A stretch of DNA of 42,092 nucleotides from JBBIGV01 sp037447335 (GTDB lineage: Bacteria; Bacteroidota; Ignavibacteria; Ignavibacteriales; Ignavibacteriaceae): contig JBBIGV010000027.1 in assembly GCA_037447335.1 (NCBI GenBank), positions 1 to 42,092 of the forward strand, read 5' to 3'. Under the pieces are notes generated by a model. That model worked only from the letters and a program-made list of their open reading frames with translations, was not told the origin of the DNA and ran no database searches. A program made the translations under genes and the position numbers. Below, one piece after another: positions 1 through 7,455 of this stretch; position 1 is the stretch's first letter, and every line of letters starts with the position of its first letter.

Positions 1-499
1 AAATTTACCACCTTTATTTGAGGGATGCTTTTTTTATCGTTTTGGACAGATGTGAATAATACCACAGAATCCGGAAAGTGATTTTTTGCTGTCTCTCGAA
101 CTGCATTCGAGCAAATAACTTCTGACTGGTTCAGCGATAAAAGGAATTTCGGTAAGTTAATTAAGATGCGTTTTTTTTGGTACCGGACAATGAAATGAAA
201 AAAATAAATTAAGCGGGAAGAAAAATCTTTCCACCAAATGATAGTTTATCATCGTCAGCCGGTTATCCAGGGTAAGTTGCGCGCCCGCAAGCTTAGTTCC
301 GTTTCACCGGCTAATCTAATATAAAAAGGATAATAAACTTTATCAATATTCCTAAGAAGCATTTCTCACAGTGCTGTCCAATTTTTTTTGACAGAAATAC
401 TATAAACTTTTTGTTTAAAAATGTATGATATTTCTGTTCAACATACGGCAAAAAATTATTAACTTGTAATAAGAATCTTCCAGCCAAAGGTGAAAATAT
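1..499. other. gene-free stretch before the first CDS
   Basis: No convincing coding region is seen in the first 499 bases on either strand. The stretch is AT-rich apart from a GC-richer segment around 250-312 that can fold (described separately). It presumably holds the promoter of the secreted-protein gene starting at 500. No clear TAnnTTTG box with a properly spaced upstream TTG was found, so no promoter is called. Confidence 0.5.
257..312. ncRNA. possible structured RNA or DNA hairpin of unknown class
   Basis: AGCCGGT at 257-263 pairs perfectly with ACCGGCT at 306-312. Inside it, AAGTTGCG (274-281) pairs with CGCAAGCTT (286-294) if G291 is bulged, closing a four-base CGCC loop. This two-stem layout stands out from the AT-rich surroundings and lies about 190 bases upstream of the gene at 500. 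I cannot match it to a known riboswitch, attC site or sRNA, and there is no T-tract making it a terminator. It could be a leader element, a terminator remnant of an upstream gene, or chance. Confidence 0.25.
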
Positions 500-1186
500 A
501 TGAGCAAAATTTTACGTTTGTTACCACTGTTCATCATTATTTTGAAATTGGTATTGATCAACCCTGAGCCCGGTTACTCCCAGGAAGTAAGAACCCTGAG
601 TGGGGAGATAGGACCGGGACACGTTTGGGTACCAACTTCTGAAAACCTTCGTGCTTTAATGAATGAGTGTGCAAAGAATTATGCCTACACCGAAATTTAT
701 CTTGAATGCGTAATTAACTTTATGAAAAACAACAGCGCACCCTCTAAAGCAATTGATTTTACACGTATGATGCAGGGGGATGCATTCCTGACAGCATTTT
801 TTGAAACGGGCGTTGTAGATGTGGTTAAATACATTACCCCTTTCAGAGGAAGGAATAACGAGAACTTTCTGCTTGTTAACGGAAAGTCTTTTATTGTTGA
901 TGTTGACAATCCTGCAATAATTACAGAAAACATTCTTAATCTAAATGATGATTACCGCAGCCTTAAACTCCGATATCCGGATCTGCAGGTATGTAAAGGC
1001 GGGCATTCTTTCCCTGAATATGATTCCTTAAAAGATGATGGTCACAGATTTGTTTTTACTTACGCACTTGCCGAAGATTGTATATTTATTGACAAAGCCT
1101 ATTATGCGGCAATCGCTTTTGATTTTGATAAAGAAGGTTACTTTCTCGGGGCTAGTGTTTTATCTGTTACAAGAAAAGAACAATAG
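500..1186 (+). CDS. secreted protein of unknown function
   Basis: The 228-residue product starts with a hydrophobic segment (about residues 5-21) followed by GYSQEV, which looks like a signal peptide cleaved near residues 26-28. The mature part has four cysteines (near 57, 69, 164 and 190), which could form disulfides outside the cytoplasm. I recognise no domain. The ATG at 500 has an AAAGG-like Shine-Dalgarno about ten bases upstream. The gene is monocistronic: it converges on the lipoprotein cluster and shares a two-way terminator hairpin at 1197-1212. Periplasmic or surface location is inferred from the signal peptide only. Confidence 0.7.
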   Translation: MSKILRLLPLFIIILKLVLINPEPGYSQEVRTLSGEIGPGHVWVPTSENLRALMNECAKNYAYTEIYLECVINFMKNNSAPSKAIDFTRMMQGDAFLTAFFETGVVDVVKYITPFRGRNNENFLLVNGKSFIVDVDNPAIITENILNLNDDYRSLKLRYPDLQVCKGGHSFPEYDSLKDDGHRFVFTYALAEDCIFIDKAYYAAIAFDFDKEGYFLGASVLSVTRKEQ

Positions 1187-1196
1187 CATAAAAAAA

Positions 1197-1212
1197 GGAG
1201 CCCGAAGGCTCC
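1197..1212. terminator. bidirectional rho-independent terminator
   Basis: GGAGCC (1197-1202), loop CGAA, GGCTCC (1207-1212). On the minus strand the stem is followed by seven T, a strong terminator for the lipoprotein gene ending at 1235. On the plus strand it is followed by a T-rich tail (GCTTTAATTTT) and can end the gene finishing at 1186. Confidence 0.85.
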
Positions 1213-1234
1213 GCTTTAATTTTATTACCCAACA

Positions 1235-1966
1235 TTATGGAATGGTATAATTAACTGTAACTGTGTATGCCTGACCTGTAGTACTGCCAATCTTACCGGT
1301 AATTGTAAACACCCACTGCTGCCCTTGTTGTAATCCCTGAACAGGTCCTAAGTGAATAGGATTATTGGCATTATATACCGATCCGCTTTGATCTGTAAGA
1401 GTTTCATCGACGTTTAAAGCCTGACATACAACGCGCACTGTATTTACAACAACGTCCTTATCCGGTTTCAACTCGAAGAAAGGCTGTTGCTGCTGATCCT
1501 GAACGACGGCAACTGTAAAATTCACGCTTCCACCACCGCCGCCGCCAACGCCGGCAGGTATAGTGTAGTTTACGGTAACAGTATAATCCTGACCGGTAGC
1601 GCTTCCAACTTTACCCTTAATCGTGAATGTCCACTGCTGTCCGGTTTGTAAAACAGTTAAAGGCCCGATGTTTATCGGATTATTAGAATTGTAAACCGTT
1701 CCGCTATTATCAGTTACGGTTTCATCCACATTTATTGCCTGGCACACAGCCTTAATGCTGGTAATGGTTGCGCTTGTGTTTGGTTGAAATTGCAAAAATA
1801 CCTGCCCTTGCTGATCCTGAACTACAGAAATAGTGAACGTAACACTCCCTGTTCCGCCGCCGCCGCCGCCACCGCCGAGACCACCACCTCCTGTTGGTGA
1901 ATCGCTTTTACAGCCTGGAACAAGAAAGAACATCAATACCGCAAACCCTATTAACAGATTCTTCAT
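1235..1966 (-). CDS. two-domain Gly-rich lipoprotein, paralogue family member A
   Basis: The protein is a predicted lipoprotein. From the ATG at 1966 the signal is 19 residues ending in PGC with Cys19 as the lipidation site, followed by SDSPTGGGG and a long Gly linker. Two copies of a ~95-residue domain follow, separated by a second Gly-rich linker. Each copy begins near VTFT/VNFT-VVQDQQ, has a central VCQA-NVDET motif and ends with YTVTVNYTIP. I do not recognise the domain. An upstream in-frame ATG exists at 1981, but GAGGA lies eight bases before the ATG at 1966, and both paralogues also have Cys at residue 19, so 1966 is preferred. It lies downstream of its single-domain paralogue, with a terminator between them. 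Confidence 0.8.
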   Translation of the reverse strand: MKNLLIGFAVLMFFLVPGCKSDSPTGGGGLGGGGGGGGTGSVTFTISVVQDQQGQVFLQFQPNTSATITSIKAVCQAINVDETVTDNSGTVYNSNNPINIGPLTVLQTGQQWTFTIKGKVGSATGQDYTVTVNYTIPAGVGGGGGGSVNFTVAVVQDQQQQPFFELKPDKDVVVNTVRVVCQALNVDETLTDQSGSVYNANNPIHLGPVQGLQQGQQWVFTITGKIGSTTGQAYTVTVNYTIP

Positions 1967-2028
1967 AGATGATTTCCTCATTTTGTTTTATATGGTATAA
2001 AAGAAAAAGTAAACACTGTAAAATAAAA

Positions 2029-2046
2029 CGGAGCAAGGAGGCTCCG
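2029..2046 (-). terminator. rho-independent terminator of the single-domain lipoprotein gene
   Basis: CGGAGC (2029-2034) pairs with GCTCCG (2041-2046) around a six-base loop. On the minus strand it is followed by TTTTATTTT. It sits about 23 bases past the stop of the gene ending at 2069 and separates it from the paralogue ending at 1235. Confidence 0.8.
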
Positions 2047-2068
2047 CCTTAAATTAAATATTAGATAT

Positions 2069-2476
2069 TTATGGGATTGTATAATTAACTGTAACTGTAT
2101 ATGCCTGACCCGTAGTGCTGCCAATTTTACCTGTAATTGTAAAAACCCACTGCTGCCCTTGCTGTAATCCCGAAATAGGTCCGACATCTGCTGGTTCATT
2201 TTGTGTGTATACTTTGCCGCTGTTGTCGGTTACAGTCTCATCAACCTGTATCGCCTGACAAACACCCCTGATAGTGTTGATTACAACACCGGTGCTTGGT
2301 GTAAATCGGAAATAAATTTGCTGCTGCTGATCCTGAACTAACGATACTGTAAAGGTAACACCTCCTGTACCACCACCTCCACCGCCAATTCCTCCACTTC
2401 CTGTTGGAGAATCACTGCTGCATCCTATAAAAGTTAACAGCAGGAAAGCGAAAACCGAAAGAATTAAATTTTTCAT
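2069..2476 (-). CDS. single-domain Gly-rich lipoprotein, paralogue B
   Basis: This 135-residue predicted lipoprotein has a 19-residue signal ending FIGC (Cys19), then SSDSPTGSGG, a Gly run and one copy of the QDQQ...VCQA...VDET...TVNYTIP domain. Its last 33 residues are identical to the second domain of the gene at 1235-1966, while about nine bases differ over the last ~100, all apparently synonymous. This implies a tandem duplication held under protein-level selection. It lies 17 bases downstream of the outer-membrane barrel gene (2494-3120), so the two probably share a transcript. No function is known; anchoring to the outer membrane facing either side is plausible. Confidence 0.8.
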   Translation of the reverse strand: MKNLILSVFAFLLLTFIGCSSDSPTGSGGIGGGGGGTGGVTFTVSLVQDQQQQIYFRFTPSTGVVINTIRGVCQAIQVDETVTDNSGKVYTQNEPADVGPISGLQQGQQWVFTITGKIGSTTGQAYTVTVNYTIP

Positions 2477-2493
2477 TATTCTTCTCCTATTTA

Positions 2494-3120
2494 TTAAATT
2501 CTGAACTTCAGAGAAACACCCAGCTTTAACGTAAAGATACTATTGCCTAATCCCGGGAAATTAAACGTGTCTGTAAGAGGGATATTTGCCATAAAGTCTG
2601 TGCCCATAGACATGCCATCCCCTAAAGCAAAAGTATAACCGGTTCCAACAACAATATCAAACCTGACAGATTTTGTATCTAAGTTGATTGGCTGCACAAC
2701 AGGCGCCTGACCGGTAGCAGTTTGAGTTCCTTCGCCGCTGGAGTTAAGTTTAATACCCAGTGATGGTCCGCCAACCATATAAAACCCGCTGAACTCAGCT
2801 TTGAACATTGGATCAATTGCCAGATATGACAGCGAGAACGATCTTTCTGTGGTAACATTGTTAGCTGTTTCGGTATTAGAAAAATTTCTCATATCAAATG
2901 CAGTAACATTTATCATCATACCAATAATTCTGCTGAATGAAATATCAACCGTTGGACCAACGCCTATACCTAATCCGTTCCATGTTCCGGTTAATCCTTT
3001 CTGATTATAAATATTAAAATTACCGGTTACGCGTGGACCGATCGATACACTTTGCGCTACAATTGCTTGCGTAAATAAAAACAATATTGCCAGTACCAGA
3101 AAATGACGAAATGATTTCAT
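2494..3120 (-). CDS. outer-membrane beta-barrel protein
   Basis: The 208-residue product has a clear Sec signal peptide (hydrophobic residues about 7-20, cleavage near VAQS at 22-23). The mature part is made of alternating hydrophobic/polar strands, for example SVSIGPRV, GIGVGPTVDISF, YMVGGPSLGIKL and FTLKLGVSLKFRI. It ends in a hydrophobic-aromatic strand (LKFRI), typical of small eight-to-ten-strand barrels of the OmpW/PorT-like type. AGGAG lies six bases before the ATG. It is the first gene of a probable two-gene unit with the lipoprotein at 2069-2476. The exact family cannot be fixed by eye. Confidence 0.75.
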   Translation of the reverse strand: MKSFRHFLVLAILFLFTQAIVAQSVSIGPRVTGNFNIYNQKGLTGTWNGLGIGVGPTVDISFSRIIGMMINVTAFDMRNFSNTETANNVTTERSFSLSYLAIDPMFKAEFSGFYMVGGPSLGIKLNSSGEGTQTATGQAPVVQPINLDTKSVRFDIVVGTGYTFALGDGMSMGTDFMANIPLTDTFNFPGLGNSIFTLKLGVSLKFRI

Positions 3121-3189
3121 TGTTTCTCCTTTTTAGATGTTAAGAATTTTGTAATTGAAATTTTTTTATGAACAGAACCGGGTTAATTA

Positions 3190-3200
3190 CACACTGAATT
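3190..3200 (-). promoter_or_regulatory. shared upstream motif AATTCAGTGTG, copy 1
   Basis: CACACTGAATT on the plus strand (AATTCAGTGTG in the direction of transcription) lies 70 bases upstream of the barrel gene start at 3120. The identical 11-mer lies 60 bases upstream of the lipoprotein start at 3920. The matched distance and orientation suggest a shared promoter part or operator, but two copies are weak evidence. Confidence 0.3.
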
Positions 3201-3408
3201 ATTATGTGCTGCCCGATTCGAATGACCGCACCGGGAATTCCTTAATCTGAGGTGACCAGTTAATTGCCCTGTGAAATTCCGTTTTGTAAGATTGCGAATG
3301 ATTTTTCAATTGTCGAGTTCGCAATGAATATATTTTTAATCAATATAATTAAGTTTTTTACCAGAGTTTGGGTTTATAACAACATGCGTAATTTTGTTTT
3401 GGATTGGC

Positions 3409-3920
3409 TCAAAATACAAAAAAAGGGTCAAAAGACCCTTTATTGAATAGTTTTGGATTTTCTCTGGGGATTGTGCAGGTTGCTGTAGCGGAATAAGTTT
3501 GTCCGCCATTAGCTAACGTTCCTGTGAACACAAATCTCCACTGCTGCCCCGACTGAAGAAGTTCTGCACCAATGTTAATCGTTATAAACTGACCTGCTTG
3601 TACAACCTGTCCAGGGTTAGGATTATTAAAGGTTTCATTTATATTTGCCTGCTGCTGGGTAACCTGTATAGTTGAAACCTTTACATCAGCGTTTGGCTTG
3701 CATACGAAGAAGTATCCCTGCTGATCCTGTGAGAGTTCAACCGTATAAGTTACGTTACCGGTTTGACCGCCGCCTCCAAAGCCACCGCCGCCTCCGTTGC
3801 CGCCTGTTCCGAGACCGCCGCCAAACGGGTTATTATTTCCGGATTGTGTCGGCATATCGCTGCTGCATCCGATAAGAACAAGAAACATAAGCGAAACAAA
3901 GATAAAGCTAACTTTTTCAT
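3409..3920 (-). CDS. Gly-rich lipoprotein, paralogue C, frameshifted in its signal peptide
   Basis: The open frame from 3888 down encodes LIGCSSDMPTQSG, a Gly-rich linker and one diverged copy of the same QDQQ...GQQWRF...TATCTIP domain as its neighbours. A good start (ATG at 3920 with AGGAG seven bases upstream) lies in another frame. Adding one A to the A5 run at 3913-3917 joins them as MKKVSFIFVSLMFLVLIGC, placing the lipidation Cys at residue 19 exactly as in both paralogues. The restored protein would be about 170 residues. The end is also odd: the last dozen codons run through a terminator hairpin (3422-3441). Either a pseudogene or a consensus error in a homopolymer. Confidence 0.75.
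3422..3441 (-). terminator. rho-independent terminator lying inside the 3' end of the reading frame
   Basis: AAAGGGTC (3422-3429) and GACCCTTT (3434-3441) form an eight-pair stem with an AAAA/TTTT loop. In the minus direction it is followed by a T-rich run (TTTTTTT, then GTATTTT). The reading frame of the lipoprotein does not stop until 3409-3411, beyond the hairpin, so termination here would leave the message without its stop codon. Confidence 0.8.
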
Positions 3921-4257
3921 AACATTACTCCTTTTGGTTTTTGTTAATTGATTATTATTTGATTGTTTGAGTTTCATTTCACACTGAATTTATGTTTGTT
4001 TTAAGTTGTTAACCGCTCTCAATACATGATGCGAAAGCCCCGAACCTACTGGCTCATAACAACCAAAAAAAATTTACTGCTTTATAAATAAATGCGATTT
4101 TGAGGATTATTCGGGGATTTTGGGGGCTGACAGGATTTTCACTGCCGCAGGTTAACATTTTAGATTTCTTTTACAATTAAATATTTGAACTTTTTTTATT
4201 TCTATTTAATTGTATTTTTGACGGTGATTTTTAAGTAAAATTGGGAAATCTGATATT
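3921..4257. other. divergent intergenic region
   Basis: This 337-base AT-rich spacer separates the lipoprotein cluster (minus) from the DUF2203 gene (plus). It holds the second AATTCAGTGTG copy (3980-3990) near its left end, and a TAnnTTTG-like box (TATTTTTG, 4213-4220) about 38 bases before the ATG at 4258. The nearest TTTG (4184-4187) is 25 bases further upstream, somewhat far for a -33 box. No coding region or RNA was recognised. Confidence 0.5.
3980..3990 (-). promoter_or_regulatory. shared upstream motif AATTCAGTGTG, copy 2
   Basis: Identical to the 11-mer at 3190-3200 and in the same orientation relative to its gene. It lies 60 bases upstream of the ATG at 3920 of the frameshifted lipoprotein gene. 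A looser match (ACAGTGTTTAC) occurs upstream of the lipoprotein gene starting at 1966. Confidence 0.3.
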
Positions 4258-4644
4258 ATGACAACCGAAACCCGATACTTTACCCCTGCTGAAGCAAGAA
4301 GAACTCTTCCGCTTGTTAAACAAATAGTGGAAGATATTCTTAGCACAACCAATGAAATGCGTTTGCTCGCTGACGATTTGGGCGCTAATGCGGAAAACGA
4401 TCCTCAGATCAGAAAAATGGCTGACAAGGTAAATAAGTTTATTTATGAGCTTGAAGAAATAGGCTGCTTCTATAAAGACTGGAACTTCACTATCGGACTG
4501 GTTGATTTTCCCGCCGTGATAAATGGTAAAGATGTTTTCCTCTGCTGGAAGAGCGATGAAGATGATATTCTGTATTATCATGATCCCGAAAGCGGTTTTG
4601 CCGGCAGGAAACGTATTCCTTCCAAATATTTATCTGATAATTAA
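4258..4644 (+). CDS. DUF2203 family protein
   Basis: The 128-residue cytoplasmic protein matches the DUF2203 pattern. It opens with YFTPAEARRTLPLVKQI, has a central helical segment, then ELEEIGCFYKDW, GLVDFPAV, VFLCWKSDE, and ends with the hallmark YYHDPESGFAGRKRI. The length is normal for the family, whose biochemical role is unknown. No signal peptide is present. It converges on the lipoprotein gene at 4648, with only three bases between the stop codons and no room for a terminator hairpin. Confidence 0.85.
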   Translation: MTTETRYFTPAEARRTLPLVKQIVEDILSTTNEMRLLADDLGANAENDPQIRKMADKVNKFIYELEEIGCFYKDWNFTIGLVDFPAVINGKDVFLCWKSDEDDILYYHDPESGFAGRKRIPSKYLSDN

Positions 4645-4647
4645 AGA

Positions 4648-5073
4648 CTATTCATTAACAACATCAAATTCAGCAACTGCTTTTGCCTGCTTACCGGTCG
4701 CTGATTCATAAATATTAAATATTACCGTATATCTTCCCTCGCCAAAAGTTTCATCCAGTTCAAACTGAGCTTCAAGCTGAATGTCCATCATTTTTTCCCC
4801 CAACGTTTTTTCAACATCATCAATAAATTTCGATATGATGGTATCTCCTTCCGGAGTAACCAGATCAACATTAAAAGATAGCGAAGCGCTGAAGTTACCG
4901 TTGTTTTCGCTTTGTTGAATTCCCTTTACACGGGCAGTTGCAATAACTTCCCAGCTATCGCCGATATCATATGCAAAGGCTTCCGGACTGAAAGCCGTAA
5001 ACTCCGGCTCTTCTTTCGCGCAGGAAATCAGAATTATAGAAACAGCTATTGAAAGAAATACAATTATTCTCAT
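4648..5073 (-). CDS. predicted lipoprotein of unknown function
   Basis: The 141-residue product has a short lipoprotein signal ending LISC with Cys18 as the likely lipidation site, followed by acidic AKEEPEF, which suggests outer-membrane sorting. The rest alternates beta-strand-like stretches (SWEVIATARV, ASLSFNVDLV, GRYTVIFNIY, AVAEFDVVNE), compatible with a single beta-sandwich domain. I recognise no family. It stands alone on the minus strand between serC and the convergent DUF2203 gene, so its context gives no functional hint. Confidence 0.7.
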   Translation of the reverse strand: MRIIVFLSIAVSIILISCAKEEPEFTAFSPEAFAYDIGDSWEVIATARVKGIQQSENNGNFSASLSFNVDLVTPEGDTIISKFIDDVEKTLGEKMMDIQLEAQFELDETFGEGRYTVIFNIYESATGKQAKAVAEFDVVNE

Positions 5074-5151
5074 ACAATCCTCTTATATAAAAATAAACAA
5101 ATGTAAATAACAAACTTTTTTTTAATATTGAAATGCCCTGTAAATAAAAAA

Positions 5152-5215
5152 GAATGAATGATTGGCTGAAAGATTCCATTCGGAGGATGAATAAAAAACA
5201 ATCATCCATTCATTC
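5152..5215. repeat. inverted repeat downstream of serC
   Basis: GAATGAATGATTG at 5152-5164 is complementary to CAATCATCCATTCATTC at 5199-5215, allowing one bulged C. This gives a potential hairpin with about 34 bases of loop. It overlaps the start of the ATTC-rich tandem repeat and may act as a 3' stabiliser or weak terminator for serC. Confidence 0.4.
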
Positions 5216-5258
5216 ATTCATTCAACCATTCAACCATTCATTCATTCATTCATTCAAT
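5207..5258. repeat. tetranucleotide tandem repeat (CATT/CAAC)
   Basis: About twelve consecutive four-base units, mostly CATT with two interspersed CAAC units, end about three bases past the serC stop codon (5262-5264). The repeat is not in a coding frame of any gene I can support, so it would not phase-vary a protein directly. Slippage here could alter the serC 3' end. Confidence 0.75.
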
Positions 5259-5261
5259 AAC

Positions 5262-6365
5262 TTATCCGTTTTTTGACTGAAAATCTTTCATAAATGCGAC
5301 AAGATCTTCAACACCTTTAACAGGGAATGCATTATAAATTGAAGCGCGCAAACCGCCCACAGAACGATGACCCTTTAGCCCGTTAAATCCTGCTTTGGTT
5401 GCTTCATCAATAAGTTTCTTTTCCAGTTCCGGTGTTGCAAGATTAAAAGTAATATTCATTAATGACCGGCTATCTTTTTCAGCATGACCTTTATAGAAAC
5501 CGCCGCTGTTATCAATTGCATCATAAAGCAGTTTGGCTTTCTGTTTGTTGATTTCGTACATCTTTGCAAGTCCGCCCAAACCAAGCAGATATTTTGTAAC
5601 AAGTTTGATAATGTAAATTCCAAATGTATTCGGAGTATTGTACAGCGAGTCATTTTCAAAATGAACTTTATAATTCAACATTGTATGAAGGTCATCAGAA
5701 CTTTTTTCAAGCAGGTCTTTTCTGATTATAACGAGCGTAACGCCTGAAGGTCCGATATTTTTCTGAGCGCCTGCATATATCAATCCGTATTTTGAAACAT
5801 CTATCGGCTTGTGAAGGATATCGGAAGAAGCATCACAAACAAGCGGAACGTTTCCGACTTCCGGCTCTGTGTGCCATTGTGTCCCAAAGATTGTGTTGTT
5901 TGATGTGTAGTGAACATACGCCGCATCCGGATCGAGCTTTAATTCACTTTGCTTTGGGATACGGTTAAAGTATTTTTTCTCACCTTCTGTAATCTCTGTC
6001 GAGCAGGCAATATTAACAGTCCCGACTCTTTTAGCTTCTTTAATAGCTTTTTTCGACCAGCTTCCTGTAGAAATATAATCTGCTTTATTCTTAGGCGGCA
6101 TTAGATTAAGCGGAACCATCGAGAATTGCAGACTTGCACCGCCCTGCAAAAATAAAATTGCATAGTCATCAGAAATATTCAGAAGTTTTTTGATTCCTTC
6201 TTTAGCTTCCTGATGTATAGCATCATAAGTTTTTGAACGATGAGATATTTCAAGAATTGACATTCCCACGCCGGGGAGTGTAAAAAGTTCTTTTTGCGCT
6301 TCAAGCAGTACATCCTCCGGTAAAATTGCCGGTCCTGCACTGAAGTTATATATTCTTTTTTCCAT
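5262..6365 (-). CDS. serC: phosphoserine aminotransferase
   Basis: SerC converts 3-phosphohydroxypyruvate plus glutamate to 3-phosphoserine, the second step of serine synthesis, and can also act in pyridoxal-phosphate synthesis. It is a cytoplasmic PLP enzyme. The 367-residue protein begins YNFSAGPAILP and carries LQGGASLQF near residues 73-81, SNNTIFGTQW near 155-164 and the PLP-lysine segment YAGAQKNIGPSG with Lys202. It ends with GHRSVGGLRASIYNA. Length is normal for the family. serA is not in the window. The upstream neighbours are an Mrr nuclease and HicAB, with a DUF1015 gene beyond them. Confidence 0.97.
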   Translation of the reverse strand: MEKRIYNFSAGPAILPEDVLLEAQKELFTLPGVGMSILEISHRSKTYDAIHQEAKEGIKKLLNISDDYAILFLQGGASLQFSMVPLNLMPPKNKADYISTGSWSKKAIKEAKRVGTVNIACSTEITEGEKKYFNRIPKQSELKLDPDAAYVHYTSNNTIFGTQWHTEPEVGNVPLVCDASSDILHKPIDVSKYGLIYAGAQKNIGPSGVTLVIIRKDLLEKSSDDLHTMLNYKVHFENDSLYNTPNTFGIYIIKLVTKYLLGLGGLAKMYEINKQKAKLLYDAIDNSGGFYKGHAEKDSRSLMNITFNLATPELEKKLIDEATKAGFNGLKGHRSVGGLRASIYNAFPVKGVEDLVAFMKDFQSKNG

Positions 6366-6404
6366 GATGTTTTTCCTTTTATGTATTTTCGGATTAGCTT
6401 TCCT

Positions 6405-7310
6405 CTATTCTTCTTCGAAGTAGTCAGAGTCTATTTTCTTCAATTCATATACGGCTTGTAATGAAACCCCGAGATTATTATCAATCATTAAATCAGCCAG
6501 CTGTTCTCCATCAATCAGAACAATTTTTGTTTCATTTCTTGGGATGTATTCTTTCGCCTCATTTGAGAATTTGGATGTTGTGATGAAAATTCCCTTTTTT
6601 GCCCCCTGCCCTGCAAGAGCACCTACAAACTTTTGTATTTCCGGTCTTCCAACAACATTTTCCCAACGTTTTGCTTGGACATAAATAACATCCAATCCCA
6701 GTTTATCTTCTTTGATTATTCCATCGATACCTTCATCGCCAGACCGCCCGATAGCTTTTCCGGCGTCTGATCTCGAACCTCCATATCCCATGGAAACGAG
6801 TAGTTCAATAACCATTCTTTCAAAAAATGTGGGACTGCACATTTTGATTTTTGATAAAAGTTCCTGAGCTAATGTTTTCTTTATATCCTGAAAACTGCTC
6901 TCCAAAGACTCTTCCGGTGTTTGAGGAATTAGTTCTTCTTCTTCTTTCGAAGTGTCTTTTTTCCAACTTTCAGCAAGTTCAACATAATCAGGAAATTTTT
7001 TAAGGTATTTAAGATTTATTTCCGGGGGACTTTCTTTTAATGTGTTAACTCCTCGCTCTGTAATCCGGAAATGGGCTCTTTTTGTATTTTCAATCAAACC
7101 AGCCATTTTCAGATATGCTTTAGCCCAAAAAACTCTGTTATAAAAGATCTTTTGATTACCACTTGGTAAAAGTTGATTTTGCTGTTCTTCTGATATATTG
7201 AATTCTTTAGCAATTGCATCTAAAGCTTCTGAAGAGGAATGTTCTTTACCATCACTAGCAAACCTTAATAACGGCAACATCATTTTTTGAAATCCGGGTA
7301 TTTCTTTCAT
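6405..7310 (-). CDS. mrr: Mrr-type restriction endonuclease
   Basis: Mrr proteins are type IV-like nucleases that cut modified or foreign DNA. The 301-residue product has an N-terminal winged-helix-like Mrr_N region (about 1-95), an acidic linker (about 110-145) and a C-terminal Mrr catalytic domain. The catalytic core is visible as FFERMVIELL with Glu164, GRSGDEGIDG with Asp196, and VQAKRW with Gln212 and Lys214, matching the D...QxK nuclease pattern. It has no linked methyltransferase, as expected for a modification-dependent enzyme. It lies between serC (39 bases downstream) and hicB (145 bases upstream), part of a small defence-like insert. All catalytic residues appear intact. Confidence 0.9.
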   Translation of the reverse strand: MKEIPGFQKMMLPLLRFASDGKEHSSSEALDAIAKEFNISEEQQNQLLPSGNQKIFYNRVFWAKAYLKMAGLIENTKRAHFRITERGVNTLKESPPEINLKYLKKFPDYVELAESWKKDTSKEEEELIPQTPEESLESSFQDIKKTLAQELLSKIKMCSPTFFERMVIELLVSMGYGGSRSDAGKAIGRSGDEGIDGIIKEDKLGLDVIYVQAKRWENVVGRPEIQKFVGALAGQGAKKGIFITTSKFSNEAKEYIPRNETKIVLIDGEQLADLMIDNNLGVSLQAVYELKKIDSDYFEEE

Positions 7311-7455
7311 TTACTATTTCACTCCATTACCAATAATAATCAAATTGCTCTTTTGTTCTTTAAACTTAGAAACAGTCATATTGATTCGAGGTGGTGATAA
7401 CCATAAGTGGATGCCAGCCTCCGAATACCAAACTGTAGATTTGGATAACTTAACA

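Noticed and set aside
257..312. Integron attC site or known riboswitch
   Set aside because: The conserved GTTRRRY/RYYYAAC ends of attC are missing and I could not match any riboswitch core.
3190..3250. Possible tRNA fragment (a TTCGAAT sequence on either strand)
   Set aside because: The flanking bases do not form a T-arm, and no acceptor, D or anticodon stem can be built around it.
5207..5258. CRISPR-like repeat array
   Set aside because: The units are only four bases with no spacers, so this is a simple tandem repeat.
7311..7455. Extra small gene between hicB and mrr
   Set aside because: No frame with a plausible start and family-like sequence was found; treated as the leader of mrr.
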